64,000 nucleotides of DNA from Rufibacter psychrotolerans. GTDB lineage: Bacteria; Bacteroidota; Bacteroidia; Cytophagales; Hymenobacteraceae. Position 1 is the first letter of the stretch. Each line of letters opens with the position of its first letter. Below the pieces are notes generated by a model, which worked only from the letters and a program-made list of their open reading frames with translations, was not told where the DNA came from and made no database searches. The stretch spans positions 124,001 to 188,000 of the forward strand of contig NZ_JAFFJV010000006.1 of assembly GCF_016924645.1 (NCBI RefSeq). Reading direction: 5' to 3'. Shown here one piece after another: positions 16,455-23,962 of this stretch. A program made the position numbers and the translations under genes.

Positions 16455-17270
16455 ATGAAAGTAGGCATGGTAGGGGCGGGGCACGTGGCCACGCACCTGG
16501 TGAAAGGGCTCGTAAGCCTAGGCATTGAGGTGCCGGTGGTCTGGAGCCGAACGCTGGCCTCGGCGCAAGCCCTGGCAGACCAGGCACCCGCCGCCGTGGC
16601 TACCCAGTCGCCCGACCTGCGGTACTTGCCCCACGCCGAGGTCTACCTGGTGGCAGTTCCAGATCTGGCGTTGGCCCACGTGGTGGAGCAGTTGCGCTTT
16701 CCCGCCGAAGCCGTGGTGGCGCATACCTCGGGCGCGCAGCCCCTGGAGGCCCTTGCTGCTCTGCCAGAGGGGCGGACCGGGGTATTTTATCCGCTGCAGA
16801 CCTTCAGCAAGGAAAAGGACCTGGACTGGAGGAAGATTCCCCTGTGCGTGGAGGGAAGCTCCCGGCAAGCCGAGGAAGTGCTGCTGAACCTGGGGAAGCT
16901 ACTGAGTGAACAGGTGGTACGCATGAACGGCCCGGCCAGGCGGCAACTGCACGTGTCGGCGGTGTTTGCCTGCAATTTCACCAACCACCTGTGGGGCGTG
17001 GCGCAGGACTTATTGCAGAAGGCGGGCCTGCCCGTCAACCTGGTAGAGCCCCTGGTGCAGGAGACGGTGCAGAAAGCGTTTCAGTTTCCGCCGTTCACGG
17101 TGCAAACCGGTCCGGCCCAGCGGGGAGACACCAACACCCTTCAGGCCCACCTGGAGCTGCTGGGCGCAACTCCGCAGTACCAGCACCTGTACCAGGTGCT
17201 CACCCAAAGCATACAGCAGGTGGCCCAAAAGGGGCTAGTTTCTGAAAAAGAGGCCCAAAACGGCCAGTAG
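16455..17270 (+). CDS. Rossmann-fold DUF2520 oxidoreductase-like protein
   Basis: 271 residues from ATG 16455; an open frame extends upstream, but that stretch contains the ccmF terminator and a palindrome copy, so it is not coding. N-terminal dinucleotide-binding fold with VGMVGAGHVATHL, resembling the NADP/F420-binding reductase fold, followed by the helical DUF2520 domain. The exact reaction is unknown. In Bacteroidota this gene is often near kdsC and a UbiA-type gene, as here. The last 16 residues (VAQKGLVSEKEAQNGQ) are encoded by a copy of the dispersed palindrome, suggesting that the repeat became part of the C-terminus. Confidence 0.86.
   Translation: MKVGMVGAGHVATHLVKGLVSLGIEVPVVWSRTLASAQALADQAPAAVATQSPDLRYLPHAEVYLVAVPDLALAHVVEQLRFPAEAVVAHTSGAQPLEALAALPEGRTGVFYPLQTFSKEKDLDWRKIPLCVEGSSRQAEEVLLNLGKLLSEQVVRMNGPARRQLHVSAVFACNFTNHLWGVAQDLLQKAGLPVNLVEPLVQETVQKAFQFPPFTVQTGPAQRGDTNTLQAHLELLGATPQYQHLYQVLTQSIQQVAQKGLVSEKEAQNGQ
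17222..17265. repeat. Dispersed palindrome copy inside the DUF2520 coding end
   Basis: GGCCCAAAAGGGGCTAGTTTC, read as GGCCCAAAAGGGGCT plus AGTTTC, then TGAAAAAGAGGCCC and AAAACGGCC. Fully in frame and ending just before the stop codon region. Confidence 0.75.
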
Positions 17271-17302
17271 CTTAGAAGGAACTGCCGCTAAACCCGCTGA
17301 GT

Positions 17303-17333
17303 TTTGATTAGGGCGGTTGTATGCCTACCTTTG
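17303..17333 (+). promoter_or_regulatory. Consensus Bacteroidota promoter of the ferredoxin gene
   Basis: TTTG at 17303-17306, 19-nt spacer, TACCTTTG at 17326-17333, 22 nt before the ATG. Exact match to the TTTG/TAnnTTTG consensus. Confidence 0.82.
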
Positions 17334-17354
17334 CACCTTTAAAAGAATCATCGC

Positions 17355-17684
17355 ATGAAAGTCGTAAATATTACATATAAGTTCGAGGACGGAAAGCCCG
17401 ACGAAACCCACCTGGGAGCCGAAGGCGAATCGGTGCTGGACGTAGCCTTGAACAATGGGATCCATCTGCAGCATAACTGCGGCGGGGTGTGCGGGTGCAG
17501 CACGTGCCACGTCTACGTAGAGAGCGGCATGGATGACCTGCCTGAGATCTCAGACAAAGAAGAAGATTACATTGACCGCGCCGTGAACCCCAGAATCAAC
17601 TCGCGGCTGGCGTGCCAGTGCGTGGTGCAAGGAGGGCAGGACCTGGTGGTGACCATTCCCAAGCAAGATTTCCTGGGGCACTAA
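17355..17684 (+). CDS. Adrenodoxin-type 2Fe-2S ferredoxin
   Basis: 109 residues. Cluster ligands fit Cys42, Cys48, Cys51 and Cys87 (C-x5-C-x2-C, then C), with NCGGVCGCSTCHVYVE and LACQC around them. This is the ISC-type (adrenodoxin-like) ferredoxin class, which donates electrons in Fe-S assembly and other pathways. Its neighbour iscX supports a link to Fe-S biogenesis, but iscS, iscU and iscA are not in the window. Two further cysteines (46 and 89) flank the ligands. It has its own consensus promoter. Confidence 0.92.
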   Translation: MKVVNITYKFEDGKPDETHLGAEGESVLDVALNNGIHLQHNCGGVCGCSTCHVYVESGMDDLPEISDKEEDYIDRAVNPRINSRLACQCVVQGGQDLVVTIPKQDFLGH

Positions 17685-17688
17685 CTTT

Positions 17689-17724
17689 CTTAGTTGTTAG
17701 TGATTGGTTAGTGGTTGTTAGAAG
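17689..17724. repeat. TTAG-rich short-repeat array, left arm
   Basis: Units TTAGTTG, TTAGTGA, TTGGTTAG, TGGTTGTTAG begin 4 nt after the ferredoxin stop. The opposite strand resembles the array at 17779-17826. Confidence 0.75.
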
Positions 17725-17778
17725 CTTAGCCTGCCCAGGATGCAATAACTGGAAACAATGCTTCGTGAACTACCAAAG

Positions 17779-17826
17779 ACTAAAAACCAACCTAACAACT
17801 AAACACTAAACACTAAAAACCAAAGA
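17779..17826. repeat. ACTAA-rich short-repeat array, right arm
   Basis: Units such as ACTAAAAACC, AACCTAACAACTA, AACACTA, AACACTA run up to 2 nt before the iscX ATG. Inverted relative to the 17689-17724 array, with about 55 nt between: the same layout as the 13510/13617 pair but with a different sequence. Confidence 0.75.
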
Positions 17827-17828
17827 AT

Positions 17829-18068
17829 ATGAGCAATCTATATGAGCCGCCCATGAAGTGGAGCGACCACGAAGACATAGCCATGGCGCTTTATGAGAAG
17901 TTTGGCGATGAGTTTGGCGAGAACAAGATCTACCGCATCCGGTTTACCGACCTGTTGGAGTGGGTGCTGAGCCTGCCCAATTTTGAAGGCAAGCGCGAAG
18001 AAGCCAATGAGGCCCACCTGGAGCAGATTCAGGCCAAATGGGTGTACGAGTGGCGCGATAACCAATAG
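17829..18068 (+). CDS. iscX: IscX (YfhJ) family Fe-S assembly accessory protein
   Basis: 79 residues with the IscX pattern: MKWSDHEDIAMALYEKFGD, then RIRFTDLLEWVLSLPNFEG and a C-terminal IQAKWVYEW. IscX is a small acidic protein that binds IscS and iron and tunes Fe-S assembly. The neighbouring ferredoxin fits this role, although the rest of the isc cluster is elsewhere. The start lies 2 nt after a repeat array, so little room is left for a ribosome-binding site. Confidence 0.87.
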   Translation: MSNLYEPPMKWSDHEDIAMALYEKFGDEFGENKIYRIRFTDLLEWVLSLPNFEGKREEANEAHLEQIQAKWVYEWRDNQ

Positions 18069-18120
18069 AACCCCGTATAACTGGTAGAACTCTTTTTCAG
18101 GTCATACATCAGACTCTTCC

Positions 18121-18615
18121 ATGCAAGCACTCCCTGATTTCAAGAATATCACCACGTTCATTTTTGATGTGGATGGCGTTTTGACAGACGGCACCCTGCT
18201 GTGCTTTTCTACCGGTGAACAGGCCAGGGCCTTCAACATCAAAGACGGCTACGCCATCAGGCACGCCCTCAAGAAAGGCTACCGCGTGGCCATCATCTCG
18301 GGGCGCAATGAGCCGGGGGTGCGCAAGCGCCTGGAGTCGCTGGACATCAAAGACATTTACCTGGGCGTGGAGAACAAGCTGGACACCTTCCAGAATTACG
18401 TCTATTATTATGGAATTGACCCCGAAACGGTGGTGTTCATGGGCGATGACATGCCTGACCTGGAGGTGATGCAGCACTGCGGCATCTCGGCCTGCCCGGC
18501 CGATGCGGCCATTGACATCTGTGACATTTCGCAGTACGTGGCAACCGCCGAGGGCGGAAAAGGCGCAGTGCGTGAGCTCATTGAGATGGTGCTCAAGCTG
18601 CAGAAGCGGTGGTGA
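18121..18615 (+). CDS. kdsC: KdsC-type HAD phosphatase (KDO 8-phosphate phosphatase)
   Basis: 164 residues, typical of the capless tetrameric KdsC class. HAD motifs: Asp16 and Asp18 (FDVDGVLTDG), Ser60 (IISGR), Lys86 and Asp109/Asp110 (MGDDMPDLE). KdsC converts KDO-8-phosphate to KDO for lipopolysaccharide inner core. Genes between the ferredoxin and this one are closely packed on the same strand. Sialate-type phosphatases share the fold, so substrate assignment rests on family resemblance. Confidence 0.9.
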   Translation: MQALPDFKNITTFIFDVDGVLTDGTLLCFSTGEQARAFNIKDGYAIRHALKKGYRVAIISGRNEPGVRKRLESLDIKDIYLGVENKLDTFQNYVYYYGIDPETVVFMGDDMPDLEVMQHCGISACPADAAIDICDISQYVATAEGGKGAVRELIEMVLKLQKRW

Positions 18616-18660
18616 GTATTTTTACGGTTTTCCTTGTTTTTAATTTTTTTATAAAGAAAG

Positions 18661-18691
18661 TTTGGATTTTGTATAATAATCCTATATTTAC
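18661..18691 (+). promoter_or_regulatory. Promoter of the cold-shock gene
   Basis: TTTG at 18661-18664, 19-nt spacer, TATATTTA at 18684-18691 (one mismatch to TAnnTTTG). The leader is AT-rich and about 30 nt long. Confidence 0.65.
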
Positions 18692-18724
18692 AGAATCATT
18701 CATTATTTCAATTTTTAAATTTTT

Positions 18725-18919
18725 ATGAAAACAGGAACTGTTAAATTCTTCAACGAGTCTAAAGGCTACGGCTTTATCACGGAAGAAGCCACCAATGAGG
18801 ATTTCTTTGTACACATCACAGGCCTCAACGGTATCCAGATCCAACAGCACGACAAAGTAGAGTTCGACACCAAAGAAGGTAAAAAAGGCATTAACGCGGT
18901 TAACGTGAAGAAAATCTAA
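18725..18919 (+). CDS. CspA-family cold-shock protein
   Basis: 64 residues forming a single cold-shock domain. RNP1 is KGYGFI (13-18) and RNP2 is DFFVHIT (26-32). Binds single-stranded RNA/DNA and melts RNA structure. Has its own promoter and terminator, so it is a monocistronic unit. Whether it is truly cold-induced cannot be told from sequence; the leader is short compared with the long cold-sensing leader of E. coli cspA. Confidence 0.95.
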   Translation: MKTGTVKFFNESKGYGFITEEATNEDFFVHITGLNGIQIQQHDKVEFDTKEGKKGINAVNVKKI

Positions 18920-18955
18920 CACTTCTACGCATCATACTCATTTTGTAAAAGCATC

Positions 18956-18983
18956 AAAAAGCCCCTGCTCCAGGGGCTTTTTT
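18956..18983 (+). terminator. Intrinsic terminator after csp gene
   Basis: AAAAAGCCCCTG / CAGGGGCTTTTT with a 3-nt loop CTC, followed by further T. Confidence 0.92.
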
Positions 18984-19029
18984 CATAGGTAAGAATTAAG
19001 CCGTACCTTAGGTTTTTCCTTTTGTACCT

Positions 19030-19875
19030 GTGAAGCAGTTCCTGGCCCTCATCCGGTTTCCCAACCTACTCATCATGGTCTTGACACAAGTGTTTGTGCG
19101 CAAGTTTCTGGTGTTTCCAGAGCGGCCGCTGCTGCAGACGCTTACCTGGCCCTTCGGGATCTTGCTCCTGGCCACCGTTTTTGTGGCCGCCGCCGGGTAC
19201 ATCATCAATGACTATTATGACATCAAGATTGACCGCATCAACAAGCCTGAGCGGGTAGTGGTGGGCAAGGCGCTTACCCGCCGCAAAGCCATGATCATTC
19301 ACCTGTACCTGACGGCCATGGGCGTGCTGCTGGGGGCCTTGCTGGGGGTGCGCATTGGGCTGGTGCTGCTGGGGGTGGCTCTGCTGTTGTGGGGGTACTC
19401 GGCGCAGTTTAAGAAGCAGCCGTTTGTGGGCAACTTCACCATTGCGCTCTTGTCGGCGGCCATGGTGCTGGTGGTGCCCCTGCAGGCGGGACAACCTTCT
19501 CTGTCCGCCTGGGCCTACGGGGTGTTCGCCTTCCTGATCTCCCTGGTGCGCGAAATCATCAAAGACATGGAAGACGTGCCGGGCGATGCCTCTTTCCGGT
19601 GCCGTACCCTGCCCATTATTCTGGGCGTTCCTAAAACCAAGTGGGTGCTGTACGGCATTATTGCCTTGTTTCTGCTGTTCACGGGCGTTGTCATGCTGAA
19701 CCGCCTGCACGAGCCCCTGTTCATTGGGTACCTGTTTGTGGGCGTGGTCTTGCCCACCCTGGTGTTGGTGCGCCAGATATTCTTCGCCGACCGCAAAAAG
19801 GAGTTCTCGCACCTGAGCTGGCTGTGCAAGGCCATTATGGTCACCGGCATCTGCTCCATGCTGGTGCTTCGCTAG
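19030..19875 (+). CDS. UbiA-type prenyltransferase (GGGP geranylgeranyltransferase-like)
   Basis: 281 residues from GTG 19030. Multi-helix membrane protein with the two Asp-rich motifs of UbiA enzymes: NDYYDIKID (residues 60-68) and DMEDVPGD (179-186). These bind Mg-pyrophosphate of the prenyl donor. In Bacteroidota this subfamily is usually named geranylgeranylglycerol-phosphate geranylgeranyltransferase; the real acceptor is not settled, and a menaquinone- or heme-type role cannot be excluded from sequence alone. Its position after kdsC matches a common Bacteroidota neighbourhood. Confidence 0.85.
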   Translation: MKQFLALIRFPNLLIMVLTQVFVRKFLVFPERPLLQTLTWPFGILLLATVFVAAAGYIINDYYDIKIDRINKPERVVVGKALTRRKAMIIHLYLTAMGVLLGALLGVRIGLVLLGVALLLWGYSAQFKKQPFVGNFTIALLSAAMVLVVPLQAGQPSLSAWAYGVFAFLISLVREIIKDMEDVPGDASFRCRTLPIILGVPKTKWVLYGIIALFLLFTGVVMLNRLHEPLFIGYLFVGVVLPTLVLVRQIFFADRKKEFSHLSWLCKAIMVTGICSMLVLR

Positions 19876-19913
19876 AAAGTCAAAAGCCTTGCGGGGCGGA
19901 AGGCTGTTTTTAC

Positions 19914-19943
19914 GCTGTTTTGGGCAAAACACACCCAAAACGG
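19914..19943. repeat. Dispersed palindrome copy, short form
   Basis: GCTGTTTTGGG, CAAAACACA, CCCAAAACGG. Lies between the prenyltransferase and the PorZ-like gene. A weak AGCCTT / AAGGCT hairpin with T-run (19885-19911) precedes it. Confidence 0.65.
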
Positions 19944-19955
19944 ACCTAATCTGTG

Positions 19956-19963
19956 TAACTTTG
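19956..19963 (+). promoter_or_regulatory. Candidate -7 box of the PorZ-like gene
   Basis: TAACTTTG matches TAnnTTTG and lies only 3 nt before ATG 19967, implying a near-leaderless transcript if it is used. Confidence 0.4.
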
Positions 19964-19966
19964 GAT

Positions 19967-22282
19967 ATGGCGTCTCTAAGAATCAGTAGGTGGGTAGTGG
20001 CCCTGGGGAGCTTCTTCTGGGCATTGCAAGCGTATGCCCAGACCAGCAGCCTGCCCCTGGGTACCTGGCAGTTGCACGTACCCAACCACCGGGCCAAAGC
20101 CCTGGCCGAAACCCCCACTTCTATTTACTGCGCCACTGAAGACGGTTTCTTCCGCTACCTCAAGGAAGAAAATACCCTGCAGACCCTTTCCCGCACAGAC
20201 GGGTTCAGTGACGTGAACCTGAGTACTTTGGCCTATGACTCAGTGGCCGGGGCGCTGGTGATTGCCTATGAAAACACCAACCTTGACCTGCTCATGGACG
20301 GCAAGGTGCACAACCTCACCGAGCTCCTGCGCAAGCCCATGGCCAGCGCCAAAACCATCCACCACGTGTATGCGCACAACAAGAAAGCCTACGTGGCCAC
20401 TTCTTTCGGGCTGGTGGTGGTAGACCTGGTGAAGCTGGAGATCAAAGACACATACAGCAACCTGGGGTCCCAGGGCGAGGCGGTGCAGGTGTACGCATCG
20501 GTAGTGCTCCATGACAGCCTGTACATTGCTTCTTCCGGCGGAATCATGGCCGCGCCCCTCAACCACCCCAACTTGCTTGATTTCAGAAGCTGGCGTAGGT
20601 TTACCACTGATCATGGTCTGCCCGCCGGGGTAGGCACTGATGCCATCAGGACCATTTCCGCCCTGCGGGGCGAAGTATACGTGGGGATCAACGGCCACGG
20701 GCTGTACCGGTTTAACGGTGCTTCCTGGGGCAAGGCCGCTTTCTCCGTAACGGGCGACCAGTTCAGGGCCATGGAAACCAACGGGCGCCGCCTGCTCATC
20801 TCCGGGGCCAATGAAGTGCTGGAGGTACACGCCACCGATCAGGTCTCCCGCCGCCAGGATCCTTTGCTGCAGAATGTGCGCATGGCCATCCCAGCCAGGG
20901 AAGGAGGCCTGTGGGCGGCGAGTTACGAGAAAGGCCTGGTACGGATAACCAACGCCGGAGGCTTAGCCTTCGTGCCCAGCGGCCCGGCTTCGGTGGATGT
21001 CTTCAGTGTGTACGCCGAGCCCAACCTTTTCACGGTGCTGGGCGGCGGCTACAGCCAGGGTTACCTGCAGCGGGGCTCAGACGCTGGGTTCTACCAATAC
21101 CAGAACGGGCAGTGGACCAGCTACAACTCGGCAAGTGGGGGAGAGTTTCCGGCGCACGCCCGTGACCTGGTCATGGCCCGCCGCAATCCGGTCAACAACA
21201 AACTCTATATCGCCAGTTACGGGGCCGGGCTCATTGAGTGGAACGGTCTGGATGACATTACCCTGTACAACAACACCAACAGCCCGCTGCTCAGTGCGGT
21301 GGGCCCCAGTGACCGTAATTTCATCAGGGTGACCGGCATAGCCGTGGATGCCGCCGGAAGCGTCTGGGTTGTGAACCGGAACCAGTTGGCCAACTCGCCC
21401 GGCTTGTTTGAACTGCAGTTAGACGGTACCTGGAAAGCCCATCCGTTTACGGGCTATAGCCTGGGCAGCGGGCTGGACAAAGTGGTGGTAGACGACAACG
21501 GCTACAAATGGGTCACCATCAGCACCAACGGCACCGACGCCGGCATCATTGTCTATGATGATGTGGCCGGCAAGTACACGTACCTGGGAGGGGAGGGGCA
21601 AGGCGGTCTGCCGGGCCGGCAGGTCTTTGCCCTGGCGGTAGATCTGCAGGGCGAGGTGTGGGCCGGTACCAACAACGGCGTGGCCGTGTTCACCAGTTCA
21701 CCCGATCTTTTTTCCGGTTCTTACCAGGGAGCGTATCTGCCCATCTATGAACGCCGCCCGCTGCTGCAGGGGCAGGTGATCAGGAGCATTGCCGTAGACG
21801 GCGGCAACCGCAAGTGGGTGGGCACAGACACCGGTATCTGGCTCTTCAATGAAACCGGCGAGGAGATGCTCCTCCATTTCACCACCCGGAACAGCCCCTT
21901 GCCCTCCAACAACATCAGGGACATCTCCATCAACCATGCCACCGGTGAGGTGCTGATAGGGACCGAAAGTGGGGTGGCGGTTTACCGCGGAACGGCCACC
22001 AAAACCGAGAAAGTAAACACCAACTGCCTGCAGGTATTCCCTAACCCGGTGCGGGCTGGGTTCACCGGTACCATTGGCATCTCCGGCGTGCCGGATAACG
22101 GCTGGGTGAAAATCACCGATGCCGCCGGGTTCCTGGTGTTTGAGGGCCGGGCGGCGGGAGGCACCTTCGCCTGGAACGGGCAGGACTACAACGGCCGCAA
22201 AGCCAGGACGGGGGTGTATCTGGTGCTGGCCACCTCGGCAGACGGGTCGCAGACCTGCACTTCCAAAATAGCCATTCAGTAG
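19967..22282 (+). CDS. porZ: PorZ-like two-propeller T9SS protein
   Basis: 771 residues from ATG 19967; the signal peptide ends at AYAQ (residue 25). Two beta-propeller halves are built from repeats of the two-component-regulator propeller type (for example TPTSIYCATEDGFFRYL, GEVWAGTNNGVAVF, GNRKWVGTDTGIWLF). A C-terminal T9SS sorting domain begins near VFPNPVRAG and ends GVYLVLATSADGSQTCTSKI. Length and layout match PorZ, the surface component of the T9SS attachment complex that supplies the sugar used to anchor cargo. It is followed by recO, which I recall as a frequent Bacteroidota arrangement. An unrelated propeller cargo protein is the alternative. Confidence 0.7.
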   Translation: MASLRISRWVVALGSFFWALQAYAQTSSLPLGTWQLHVPNHRAKALAETPTSIYCATEDGFFRYLKEENTLQTLSRTDGFSDVNLSTLAYDSVAGALVIAYENTNLDLLMDGKVHNLTELLRKPMASAKTIHHVYAHNKKAYVATSFGLVVVDLVKLEIKDTYSNLGSQGEAVQVYASVVLHDSLYIASSGGIMAAPLNHPNLLDFRSWRRFTTDHGLPAGVGTDAIRTISALRGEVYVGINGHGLYRFNGASWGKAAFSVTGDQFRAMETNGRRLLISGANEVLEVHATDQVSRRQDPLLQNVRMAIPAREGGLWAASYEKGLVRITNAGGLAFVPSGPASVDVFSVYAEPNLFTVLGGGYSQGYLQRGSDAGFYQYQNGQWTSYNSASGGEFPAHARDLVMARRNPVNNKLYIASYGAGLIEWNGLDDITLYNNTNSPLLSAVGPSDRNFIRVTGIAVDAAGSVWVVNRNQLANSPGLFELQLDGTWKAHPFTGYSLGSGLDKVVVDDNGYKWVTISTNGTDAGIIVYDDVAGKYTYLGGEGQGGLPGRQVFALAVDLQGEVWAGTNNGVAVFTSSPDLFSGSYQGAYLPIYERRPLLQGQVIRSIAVDGGNRKWVGTDTGIWLFNETGEEMLLHFTTRNSPLPSNNIRDISINHATGEVLIGTESGVAVYRGTATKTEKVNTNCLQVFPNPVRAGFTGTIGISGVPDNGWVKITDAAGFLVFEGRAAGGTFAWNGQDYNGRKARTGVYLVLATSADGSQTCTSKIAIQ

Positions 22283-22371
22283 AAAAGGGCGCGCCAATGC
22301 AAGAAGTCCTGCCCTGGGGAGATCGGGCGGAGGCGGGCTTCGTAAGGAAAATCTGAACGTACAACAACTCT

Positions 22372-23082
22372 ATGCTGGTAAAAACCCGTGGTATTGTCCT
22401 GAGCTTCATCAAATTCAAGGAGTCGTCTATCATTGTCCGCATCTACACCGAGGAGCTTGGGCTGCAGAGCTACATTGTGAACAGTGTCCGGAAGAAGGGC
22501 AGCGCCTCGCGCATTGCCTTGTTTCAGCCGTTTACCCTGCTAGACATGGTGGTGTACCCCTCCAGCAAAGGGGGCCTTACCCGCATCTCTGAGTACAAGT
22601 GCAGCCATCCGTTCGCCACGGTGCCGTATGACATCAGGAAGAGCAGCATCCTGCTGTTCTTGTCTGAGATTGTGGCCCGCACCGTGCGGGAAGAGGAGGA
22701 AAACCGACCCTTGTTTGAGTTTCTGCACCACTCCATCCTCCTGTTTGACCAGAAGCAGAGCGGGTTTGAAAACTTCCACCTGGTGTTTCTGCTGCAACTG
22801 GCCGCGTACTTGGGCTTCGGCGTTTCCTCCGCTGAGGAGGTGATTACCCAGGTAGCGTTTGAGGCCGGTGGGGCGGGTACGTCTGGCAATAACCTGATGC
22901 AGCTGCAACAACTGGAACCGTACTTAACCGAACTGCTCCAGCGCATGGATGATGCCCACCTGCCCAACGGCAGGGTAAGGCGGGAACTGCTGCACTTGCT
23001 GGTGCGCTATTTCCAGCTGCACGTAGACCAACTGGGCGAAATAAAATCACTGCCGGTATTGTCTGAGGTGCTAAGTGACTAA
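22372..23082 (+). CDS. recO: DNA repair protein RecO
   Basis: 236 residues. N-terminal OB-fold (MLVKTRGIVLSFIKFKESSIIVRIYTEE region) followed by a helical C-terminal domain. RecO works with RecR to load RecA on SSB-coated single-stranded DNA in the RecF pathway. The zinc-finger cysteines of some RecO proteins are absent, as in many Bacteroidota. It lies 89 bp downstream of the PorZ-like gene on the same strand. Confidence 0.92.
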   Translation: MLVKTRGIVLSFIKFKESSIIVRIYTEELGLQSYIVNSVRKKGSASRIALFQPFTLLDMVVYPSSKGGLTRISEYKCSHPFATVPYDIRKSSILLFLSEIVARTVREEEENRPLFEFLHHSILLFDQKQSGFENFHLVFLLQLAAYLGFGVSSAEEVITQVAFEAGGAGTSGNNLMQLQQLEPYLTELLQRMDDAHLPNGRVRRELLHLLVRYFQLHVDQLGEIKSLPVLSEVLSD

Positions 23083-23180
23083 AACCTGGTTCTTCGGTTC
23101 AGTAAGCCCTGTCTATTTCTTAGGGATTGCACCCACTGCGCCAGTCACCGGCCGTGCCGATTGTCAAAGAGATGCTTCCC

Positions 23181-23220
23181 GGTTTTTAGCCTGATTTTGC
23201 AAAAGTAGCCCTAAAACGGC
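23181..23220. repeat. Dispersed palindrome copy
   Basis: GGTTTTTAGCCTGATTTTG / CAAAAGTAGCCCTAAAAC. Centre TTTTGCAAAA is a perfect palindrome. Confidence 0.75.
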
Positions 23221-23344
23221 GGCACAAAGGAAGGCTAGCGCTTGGGATTCAACTGCCATTGCTTCACTTCAAGACTATTGAACAGCCCTACTCTTTAAAG
23301 GAGTGCTGCCCACGCTTGTTTTGTGCAACAGAGCACATTGTCTG

Positions 23345-23380
23345 TTTTTGGGCTGTTTTCCGGGAAACGGCTTAAAAAAG
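23345..23380. repeat. Dispersed palindrome copy
   Basis: TTTTTGGGCTGTTTTCC / GGGAAACGGCTTAAAAA, abutting the two-way terminator. Confidence 0.75.
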
Positions 23381-23415
23381 AAAAGGCCTCCTTGTGCAAG
23401 GAGGCCTTTTCTTTT
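23381..23415. terminator. Bidirectional terminator between recO and FKBP gene
   Basis: AAAAGGCCTCCTTG / CAAGGAGGCCTTTT, 14-bp perfect stem with T-runs on both strands; serves both converging genes. Confidence 0.92.
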
Positions 23416-23429
23416 TAGACTAACGGAGG

Positions 23430-23951
23430 TTAGAAGTTGATGAGGTGAATGTCAAACATGATGGGCGTGTTGCCTGGGATTCTGCCCGAGCCGATCAGGC
23501 CATACGCCAGGCGGGACGGAATCAGGAGCAGGGCTTTCTCGCCTTTCTGCATGAGGGCAACCCCTTCGTCCCAGCCGGCAATTACTCTTCGCTGGCCCAG
23601 CGGGAACTTGAAGGTTTGCGCGCGGTCATGGGAAGAATCAAACTTCTGTCCGCCCTGGATAAACTTGCCAATGTAGTGTACTTCCACCTCGGTACCCACC
23701 GTGGGCTTGTCGCCAGTGCCGGCCTCTTTCTTTACGTAGTAGAGGCCAGAGGCGGTACGCGTGAAGTCTGTGATGTTGTTTTTAGTAAGATAATCTTTAA
23801 TGATCTCCTCTTCTAATTCGGCCTGTTTGGCGTGGTCAAAGTTGGCGTACGGATCATACGGATCCTTGTCGTTGCAGGAGTTAAAGACAAAAAGTACAGA
23901 AAACGCCAGCATCAACTGCCATAAACCGCTTCTTTTCACTAGCTGTTGCAT
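23430..23951 (-). CDS. FKBP-type peptidyl-prolyl isomerase lipoprotein, GldI-like
   Basis: 173 residues. Signal peptide with lipobox Cys26 (FVFNSC), short spacer, then one FKBP domain (VEVHYIGKFIQGGQKFDSS, FPLGQRRVIAGWDEGV, IPSRLAYGLIGSGRIPGN). It catalyses cis-trans proline isomerisation in the periplasm. Size, lipoprotein nature and placement beside a DHH phosphoesterase and ndk resemble GldI of gliding Flavobacteria, which is needed for gliding and T9SS function; that identity is inference. Only 11 bp separate it from the next FKBP gene, so the two are co-transcribed. Confidence 0.87.
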   Translation of the reverse strand: MQQLVKRSGLWQLMLAFSVLFVFNSCNDKDPYDPYANFDHAKQAELEEEIIKDYLTKNNITDFTRTASGLYYVKKEAGTGDKPTVGTEVEVHYIGKFIQGGQKFDSSHDRAQTFKFPLGQRRVIAGWDEGVALMQKGEKALLLIPSRLAYGLIGSGRIPGNTPIMFDIHLINF

Positions 23952-23962
23952 CGTATTTTAAA

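Larger units (their letters stand above)
23083..23429. other. Intergenic region between convergent recO and FKBP gene
   Basis: 347 bp with two dispersed palindromes (23181-23220, 23345-23380) and a two-way terminator (23381-23410). No coding sequence seen. Confidence 0.7.
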
